DNA from: an uncultured Bacillota bacterium
Lineage (GTDB): Bacteria > Bacillota > Clostridia > Peptostreptococcales > Anaerovoracaceae
DNA length: 11,646 bases
Direction: 5' to 3'
Assembly: GCA_946545145.1 (NCBI GenBank)
Contig: CAMNNG010000034.1
Location: forward strand, 1 to 11,646
Part shown: one piece after another, positions 7,201 to 11,646 of the stretch
Numbering within the stretch: position 1 is the stretch's first letter
Layout of the letters: each line of letters opens with the position of its first letter
Notes under the pieces: model-generated
What the model saw: the letters and a program-made list of their open reading frames with translations, nothing else
The model's database searches: none
What the model was told of the DNA's origin: nothing
Program-made: the position numbers and the translations under genes

Positions 7201-9318
7201 AAAGTCTTCAGCAGTATAGAAATCAGACGGGCTCTTTATTACAAGACCGCGGATCACTACAGAATCCTCGCTGGGAAGGACTCCTACGTTGATCATTCCT
7301 GCCTTCTGTCCGTCAAGAAGCGCATAGATTTTCACGGAACCTGTCTTGACTCCTGTTACCAGCCCGTTATCATCGACTGTCGCGATGCTCTCATCTGCGG
7401 ACTGCCATGTGATCTCGTCCGTTGCGTTCTGTGAATCGTATGTCAGCTGTTTTGTTCCTCCGACGAATGTGTTCGTGTTTCTGACCTCATCGCCGGATCT
7501 TACCAGGACGCCCTTGACCTCTACATTTATCGTCGTGCAGTTCTGGTCATCATACTTGTCGCAGATCGTAACAGTCGTCTTTCCCGGTTTGTGCGGTGTC
7601 ATGGAAACAGAGCTATAGTTCGCTGCAGCACTGAGTATGCTCTCATCCGCGACCTTGATCTCTGCTGCTCCGTTGGATATATATGCGCTGCCTCCTGCGA
7701 TCGAAGGCGAGCTCGGCTTCACATCACCGAAACGTCCTGTTTCAGGATCCATCTCAAAACTAACATCGACCGAATCGTTATAGTCACCGCTGTAACCCAA
7801 CCTTGCACCGAGTTTCGGAAGTACAGTGAATCTGTATGTTCCCTTCACATCACAGCCTTCTATCATCGATGTAGCCGTGACAGTTACGCTCGAATCATAT
7901 CCCGAGGTATTTGTGACAGTTGCTACGCCTTCCGTGCTGTCATTGAACTTGATGTAGTTCGCTGATGAACCGGACCATGATACCGGTGTCTCGTTTCCAT
8001 CCTGGTCGACTGCTTTGAGAGCCAGTTTCGAACCATTCTTTTCTGAACACATAAAGTATTCATATTCTGACGTCGTTCCGTAAGAACTTGTGAAGGAATG
8101 CTTTACTATCTTCTTTGCATCAGGGATTATCGTAATAGTCTCAGGTGCCTTGAGTTCCGGATCCGGTGCGTCCGTGACCGTCAGTTCTGTGAGCGTCATG
8201 ATCACCGGAGGAGCATCATCAGTTCCATCCGGTATCACTACCAGATAGTATTTGCCTCTCTCCGTCATGTTGATCTTCGCGACACCGTTCTCATCTGTCG
8301 TGCTTCCTTCGATCGGTGTGATCTCACCTGTCGTAAGATCGATCGTTGCAAGGCTGACATGCTGCAGAAGCTCTCCGTCTTCCTTCATCCTGTCAGCGTC
8401 TCCGTATCTGTTGGCCTGTACGAAATACTTGATCCCCTTGACCTTTACTGCCGTTTCCGTGTTCTGTTTTACAGTAAGGTCGCTAACATATTTTCCTCCC
8501 TTTTCGATCCACGAATACTCATCCGTTGCGCCTGTCTGCGCGACGAAGAATTCCACGTTATCACCGTCTATCGGGTGGATCTGGTTGATCGGATAAAAAT
8601 CGATATTCTGACCGCAGGGATATTCCTGCCCCGGCAATCTTCCGTTTACCGCAAAGTCAAAATTGTAGTAGTTGCCTTCTTTCTCGAACATCCTGCTGAC
8701 TACTACTTTGCCGCTAGAGCTGATCTCTGTCTCAAGGTAGCTGCTGACCGTCTCCGGTGTAAAGCTGTCACCGTAAGCAAGCTCGTGGGCTCTGATAAGG
8801 ATATCGAGCAGCGATACAGCTGTACCGTCTGTGTACTCCTTATCTTCTCCCGTAAAACCATATTCATCCGATAGATCGGATGTGACAGTTTCTGAGAGTT
8901 TCGGCACGAAGAGGAATTCGCCTCCCTTCTGCACCGTCAATCTGACCGTCTTCTTATCTACAGCCTCAGCCTTTATAGCCTTTTTACCTGCATTATCCTT
9001 CTCCGGCGTTACTGCCGGCTCCTCCTGCTCTGAGGAAGAAGATTGCGGCTCCTCAGCCGCTTCTGCCCCGGGCTGCACCTCTGAAGGATCTTCTGCTTCG
9101 GCTTTTTCATCCGTCGCCAGGCTGTCCTGATCCTCTTCTGCCTGATCTGTCTGGATCTGTTCTTCGACTGCAGTTCCCGCGTCATTCGGCGTGTCCTGCG
9201 CATCGAGATCGGCAGCAAATGCAGAGACAGGTGCAGCTGCAAGGCACAGGGTCAGGATCATCGCGATCAGTTTGCGATGCACCCTCCCTGCACATGTAGC
9301 TCTTTTTCTTTTGTCCAT
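4216..9318 (-). CDS. Giant secreted multidomain surface protein with DUF4430/transcobalamin-C-like and Ig-like domains
   Basis: This 1700-residue exported protein starts with a signal peptide (basic n-region, hydrophobic core 17-29, probable cleavage after AFA at 33-35) behind an AGAGGA ribosome binding site. In order: an acidic low-complexity linker (36-110); a DUF4430-like region, the family related to the transcobalamin C-terminal domain (about 112-384; LLDILIRAHELAYGDSFT, FAVNGR, DGDNVEFFVAQ); Ig-like segments (385-602); a BIG2 domain (603-682; ITWQSADESIATVDDNGLVT); cadherin-like sandwiches (about 735-977); a further sandwich (985-1097); a conserved surface domain (1105-1352; FGGYVTYYYKDG, KKWYELAGSEHY, DGYDISWAVD); another sandwich (1375-1470); an Ala-rich coiled coil (1471-1595); and a Lys-rich Fn3-like tail (1596-1700). 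There is no LPXTG anchor. It is probably wall-associated and may bind a small ligand for the adjacent ECF importer; that role is inferred. Confidence 0.9.
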   Translation of the reverse strand: MDKRKRATCAGRVHRKLIAMILTLCLAAAPVSAFAADLDAQDTPNDAGTAVEEQIQTDQAEEDQDSLATDEKAEAEDPSEVQPGAEAAEEPQSSSSEQEEPAVTPEKDNAGKKAIKAEAVDKKTVRLTVQKGGEFLFVPKLSETVTSDLSDEYGFTGEDKEYTDGTAVSLLDILIRAHELAYGDSFTPETVSSYLETEISSSGKVVVSRMFEKEGNYYNFDFAVNGRLPGQEYPCGQNIDFYPINQIHPIDGDNVEFFVAQTGATDEYSWIEKGGKYVSDLTVKQNTETAVKVKGIKYFVQANRYGDADRMKEDGELLQHVSLATIDLTTGEITPIEGSTTDENGVAKINMTERGKYYLVVIPDGTDDAPPVIMTLTELTVTDAPDPELKAPETITIIPDAKKIVKHSFTSSYGTTSEYEYFMCSEKNGSKLALKAVDQDGNETPVSWSGSSANYIKFNDSTEGVATVTNTSGYDSSVTVTATSMIEGCDVKGTYRFTVLPKLGARLGYSGDYNDSVDVSFEMDPETGRFGDVKPSSPSIAGGSAYISNGAAEIKVADESILSAAANYSSVSMTPHKPGKTTVTICDKYDDQNCTTINVEVKGVLVRSGDEVRNTNTFVGGTKQLTYDSQNATDEITWQSADESIATVDDNGLVTGVKTGSVKIYALLDGQKAGMINVGVLPSEDSVVIRGLVIKSPSDFYTAEDFDTSSRLTSTTGYDDDYAGPSGNLYSISGNWVDVYGDIDDTLYTKSSTTKMTFFPLFGKDVKVEAYLDGKEVANGESAKDMVVNLHPLENKIEIKVISASDPSLTKSYKFTVNRDRSDKATMDKMNISPEGRDLSGSLQFADQKEGTLFIMDDEWNYKKSYSSYSTVSSYSGIGNNDKIRGHLFNDVDEFTVDLVASDSEGAHIRYALDGDDTYKEGIGTLKTDKLSFKEGEDTVRLNVQCVSDKDYATSEAASEDPWQNANAKAYTLEVKQIPVSPEDLRFKSLEIVSDGCKLMTPEYSEQNPTLSAIVPADVTDVDIKAVPNDKDAAAYCATGTYSLYNDSNKLDAEEDGSFMINIKPTSSYGNDRYVAIAKDIDGMRASCVSNIKLEKVTETADTKGLPDQVSEFMNVGGTNTNKDDSYNPTGLYPEKTIKSTGALASKIGLGSFGGYVTYYYKDGIKNSPNNPYGIDFSVFARSVSDSNPAASSVFVSKDGKKWYELAGSEHYDRNAVWNYSVEYSNDNGTAAFKDSLGRSGSTGWAYPDEKSYPLYEGDMKFSGTLLLGANGLNYDSVDSSPMSYAWGYVGAHKASQIASGQKYAEHAGNPYVEDYDGYGDGYDISWAVDAKGEPVELDEINYVKVSSASMIKTSGADKGGQGRVAFMVANDADEDAVGVTPAPASIKVGDNNIAVSPDRKLYTAVVKSNAFDVSVEAADAENVYINDLRANERSYGDADEFDFDKGIIRVIVQSGSKEPSILYVRVEKENISVNDAVSKAEKAVGAAEKALADAKKAKEAADKAAKTPGSKALEAAQKAADAAALASSKVKAAEQAIKDARKAAEEAGVSSPVKKLDGLTDRLAPVKSETENIVNKTGAQLNKAKKAVKELKKKYTPKRVTIKSAKAKKGKKSFTVKWKTIKKGVTGYQIKVVSKKTGKTVKTVKMKQTKKLAKKKTIKRVFRKMKKGSYKVKIRAYKKVNGEIYYGKWSKTKTVKVRK

Positions 9319-9367
9319 ACACTTTCCTCTTTCTTGAAATGATAAATACTATCAGCCAACAAGTATT

Positions 9368-9412
9368 TTTATATCATCGCAATGTATCCGCTCACAAGCC
9401 ACCCCGGGGGTT
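9368..9412 (-). promoter_or_regulatory. Predicted promoter and C5/G4 palindrome of the large surface-protein gene
   Basis: On the minus strand TTGTGA (9392-9397) is followed after 18 bp by TATAAA (9368-9373), about 50 bp before the ATG at 9318. Just upstream of the -35 is the palindrome AACCCCCGGGGTGG (9399-9412). Its position and sequence resemble the ACCCCC-TCG-GGGGGT core abutting the -35 of the ECF operon, so one regulator may serve both. The 5' leader of roughly 40 nt is too short for a riboswitch. It contains only a weak TGATA/TATCA repeat (9340-9354) and a good ribosome binding site (AGAGGA, 9325-9330). Confidence 0.45.
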
Positions 9413-9458
9413 ATAACAATGGACAAAACCGTTTATTTTTCAACGTTTTTAAGACAGC

Positions 9459-9488
9459 AAAAGAGAGCGCTTCCCAGCGCTCACTTTT
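9459..9488 (-). terminator. Rho-independent terminator of the 5'-nucleotidase-like gene
   Basis: The stem GAGCGC/GCGCTC (9465-9470 and 9477-9482) has a 6-nt loop. It is extended, past one mismatch, by AAAAG/CTTTT pairs, so the hairpin carries A-rich and T-rich flanks on both sides and could work in either direction. It begins about 22 bp after the stop codon at 9511. Confidence 0.8.
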
Positions 9489-9510
9489 GCATCACGTTAG
9501 CACTTTTTGA

Positions 9511-11646
9511 TCATTTTATTGAAGGAATTTTTTTACCTGCGTTTTTCTTTGTAAAGATCTTCTTGTACTTCTTGATGTACTTTTTATTCACCTTCTTCGA
9601 TCCGACCTTGACCTGTATCTTCTTGATCTTCGAGCCTGCAAGACTTCCCTTAACGGATGCCTTCTTCAGCTTCTTCGTCTTGATCGTCAATGTCGTGACC
9701 TTCTTGTATTTAGCGAACGCCTTTTTACCTATCTTTCTTACGTTCTTTCCGAGAACGATCTTCGTTACATACTTCTCAGAGCCGCCCGCCTTCTTTACAG
9801 CTTTGTTCACAACAGCTGCGCTGACCGTCTTGACATTGACTGTTACAGTCTTGACCTTTTTAGCCTTTGCTTCTGCCTTTGCAGTCTCGTCTGCTTTGCT
9901 CTTGTCCGTCTGGGCTTTCGTGACAGCAGTTCCGGCCGCTTTTGCTACATCACCCGCATCTTTGATTTTGTCTTTGTTGCATGTGATATCTGCTGCTTTC
10001 TTTGCAGCATCTGCCGCAGCTTTGTAAGCCTTAGCCTTCTCGAGTACCTGAGCCGGCGTCCCGCTCTTGAGCGCTGTCTCATAAGCCGTCTTCGCCGTCG
10101 TTGCTGCTTCTGCCTTCACCTTGTAATCTGAAGGTCCGAAAGTGATCCTGCCCTGAGGCTCGGCATATTTTGCAGGAACCTTCTTCCTGCATCCGTACTG
10201 CAGATACTGCGCAACTACATCACGTACCGCTATTCCTGTACCGTTGTTTATGTATTTTGCACCGCCGTCTTTGACAGCCTTGAATGTTCCATATGTATCA
10301 AGCCCGTTTGCGATCACCATATTATCTGCTACTACTGCATATGTTGCCTTCGGATCAAAGGCCTTGCCGCCGATCGATGTTATCGAGACACGGTTGTAGG
10401 AATCTGCAAGATCATATCTTCCGTATTTTCCGTCATGATTCTCGCCCTTTGTCGTCGATGCATCGTATTCCTCTTCGAGATCGATGTTGTATGTCATACC
10501 TGCAACATGCGGGAACGCATTCGACGGATTGCTGTAGTTAGCCTCTTCAAGTGATTCGAGGAGCTGCTCACCTGTTACATAAAGTATGCCGACACCGGCA
10601 GGCGAATACGGATAAGCATTGAAGATATCCGAATATACTATATCGCCGGTATGGATAGTTTTACGGATATTTCCTCCGTTCTGGATCGCTACGAGCGGAA
10701 CATCCTCATCTTCAAAACCTTCAAAGGCATTCTTTGCATACCAGAGCAGTGCATCTGTTACCAGATCGCCCATCTCAGATTCTTCATATCTATGCTTTGC
10801 GTTCTTTCCGACAAGAGTTACATTCGAACTTGCGATCTTAGGATCTGCGTTTTCTTTTACTGTATCTGCACTGGCCTCGACTGCGGCATCAGCATCAGTC
10901 TTTGAAAGATCCAGAGACACTTCTTCCACAGCCTTTGTCTCGTTGTCTATGACCAGAGCTCCGGTTTCTTCTTCGCCGCCTGTCGGAGCCTGGATAGTGC
11001 AGTCTGCTCCTGCGACTTCTTCTCCGTTATTGGACAGTCCGATGATGACATCTGCGCCTTCCGGCAGAGCCGTCGTATCTGAAACAGAAAGCCCGTTCCC
11101 TAATCCATCCTGAAGAGTATCAAGACCAAAGCTGTCCGTCTGTGCGGCAAAACCGATTTTCTTTGAACCTTTTTCCAATACGCAGTTCGGTTCAAACGAA
11201 AACAGTTTTTCATTCTGGCCTACTGTGGTTTCCGCGCCGTCAAGCTGTGCTGCAGAAGTTCCTGTTATATTCGAACTGATCACCTTGAAATCAGCAGGCT
11301 CTCTGGCAGGAAGAGATCCCTTTCTGCTTCCGTTTCCGTTCCTGGCATATTCAAAAGTTTCCGGGACACCTTCATACAGCATTTTCTGCGTATAGAACTT
11401 TGTGAAGTTCCCGTGCCATTTCTGACCTGTAGAAGCGTCTCCGTATGCGAATTCGTAAGCACCCATAGCAGCAACATCGTATCCGGCACCATTCATGAGG
11501 TCATAGATTGCCTCGCCTCTTGTCGTATTCGCATATGTCGTACCCTGCAGATAGTTTCCTGCATCGACAAGATAGACAGCATCAGCTGTATTAGCGATCT
11601 CATCCTTTGCTGTTTTAAGTTTCGCATACTGATCGACATCACCGCG
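9511..11646 (-). CDS. Exported 5'-nucleotidase-like protein with degenerate catalytic half (5' end outside window)
   Basis: The frame is open to the window edge, giving 711 residues of the C-terminal part; ATG 11496 is internal, because clear homology continues upstream of it (VYLVDAGNYLQG, TRGEAIYDLM). Residues 1 to about 260 correspond to the metallophosphoesterase domain of the UshA/5'-nucleotidase family, but its metal and catalytic motifs are altered: DAGD is DAGN (N31), GNHEFD is GAYEFA (62-67), and no HxG or GHxH His motif is visible. Residues about 270-505 are a well-kept 5'-nucleotidase C-terminal domain (NGGNIRKTIHTGDIVYSD, AFDPKATYAVVADN). Then come an Ala-rich helical segment (about 508-595) and a Lys-rich tail with BspA/LRR_5-like character (VLGKNVRKIGKKAFAKYKKV). 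It is probably a secreted pseudoenzyme or binding protein. The N-terminal signal and first metal motif cannot be seen. Confidence 0.88.
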   Translation of the reverse strand, partial: RGDVDQYAKLKTAKDEIANTADAVYLVDAGNYLQGTTYANTTRGEAIYDLMNGAGYDVAAMGAYEFAYGDASTGQKWHGNFTKFYTQKMLYEGVPETFEYARNGNGSRKGSLPAREPADFKVISSNITGTSAAQLDGAETTVGQNEKLFSFEPNCVLEKGSKKIGFAAQTDSFGLDTLQDGLGNGLSVSDTTALPEGADVIIGLSNNGEEVAGADCTIQAPTGGEEETGALVIDNETKAVEEVSLDLSKTDADAAVEASADTVKENADPKIASSNVTLVGKNAKHRYEESEMGDLVTDALLWYAKNAFEGFEDEDVPLVAIQNGGNIRKTIHTGDIVYSDIFNAYPYSPAGVGILYVTGEQLLESLEEANYSNPSNAFPHVAGMTYNIDLEEEYDASTTKGENHDGKYGRYDLADSYNRVSITSIGGKAFDPKATYAVVADNMVIANGLDTYGTFKAVKDGGAKYINNGTGIAVRDVVAQYLQYGCRKKVPAKYAEPQGRITFGPSDYKVKAEAATTAKTAYETALKSGTPAQVLEKAKAYKAAADAAKKAADITCNKDKIKDAGDVAKAAGTAVTKAQTDKSKADETAKAEAKAKKVKTVTVNVKTVSAAVVNKAVKKAGGSEKYVTKIVLGKNVRKIGKKAFAKYKKVTTLTIKTKKLKKASVKGSLAGSKIKKIQVKVGSKKVNKKYIKKYKKIFTKKNAGKKIPSIK

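Noticed and set aside
9340..9354. TGATA-N5-TATCA inverted repeat in the leader of the large gene
   Set aside because: The arms are only 5 bp and AT-rich, so it is easily expected by chance; it is not repeated elsewhere in the window.
563..11113. Many plus-strand open frames opposite the minus-strand genes
   Set aside because: They lie antisense to genes with clear domain content, show no recognisable families or membrane/motif logic, and are explained by the base composition of the opposite strand.
1..11646. CRISPR array, tRNA or rRNA genes
   Set aside because: No regularly spaced direct repeats and no cloverleaf or rRNA-like sequence were recognised on either strand.

Overview
The window is bacterial. 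All supported genes lie on the minus strand, so transcription runs from high to low coordinates. A split group II type energy-coupling factor (ECF) vitamin transporter, Ala-rich coiled coils, bacterial Ig/cadherin-like domains and very Lys-rich C-terminal modules on exported proteins all point to a Gram-positive anaerobe of the Clostridia (Lachnospiraceae or Anaerovoracaceae-like, gut or oral). This assignment is by protein style only; no rRNA or other marker gene is present.

Layout, in the direction of transcription. (1) 11646-9511: the 3' part of a gene for an exported 5'-nucleotidase-like protein, its 5' end outside the window. The phosphoesterase half visible here has lost its usual metal and catalytic residues, while the 5'-nucleotidase C-terminal domain is kept; it ends in a Lys-rich tail and a terminator (9459-9488). 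(2) 9318-4216: a 1700-residue secreted protein with a signal peptide, an acidic linker, a DUF4430/transcobalamin-C-like domain, several Ig-like/cadherin-like sandwiches, a conserved surface domain (about residues 1105-1352), an Ala-rich coiled coil and a Lys-rich Fn3-like tail, followed by a terminator (4159-4191). (3) 4097-453: a tight five-gene operon, ecfA1-ecfA2-ecfT-S component-SAM methyltransferase, in which most junctions overlap, ending in a strong terminator (381-413). (4) 1-380: no intact gene. This stretch holds what looks like the C-terminal relic of an IS200/IS605-type TnpB, a possible transposon right end and several short palindromes, some of which could also be a promoter for a gene to the left of the window.

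How the parts may work together (inference). The large secreted protein pairs a domain related to the C-terminal domain of transcobalamin with a surface domain that I recall from bacterial corrinoid-uptake loci, and it sits directly upstream of a dedicated ECF importer. Similar C5/G5 palindromes abut the predicted -35 boxes of both the surface-protein gene and the ECF operon, which suggests shared control. The region may therefore encode a Gram-positive surface capture and import system for a cobalamin-like or other vitamin-like ligand, with the methyltransferase acting on the imported molecule. The substrate is not proven by anything in the sequence, and no cobalamin riboswitch was seen.
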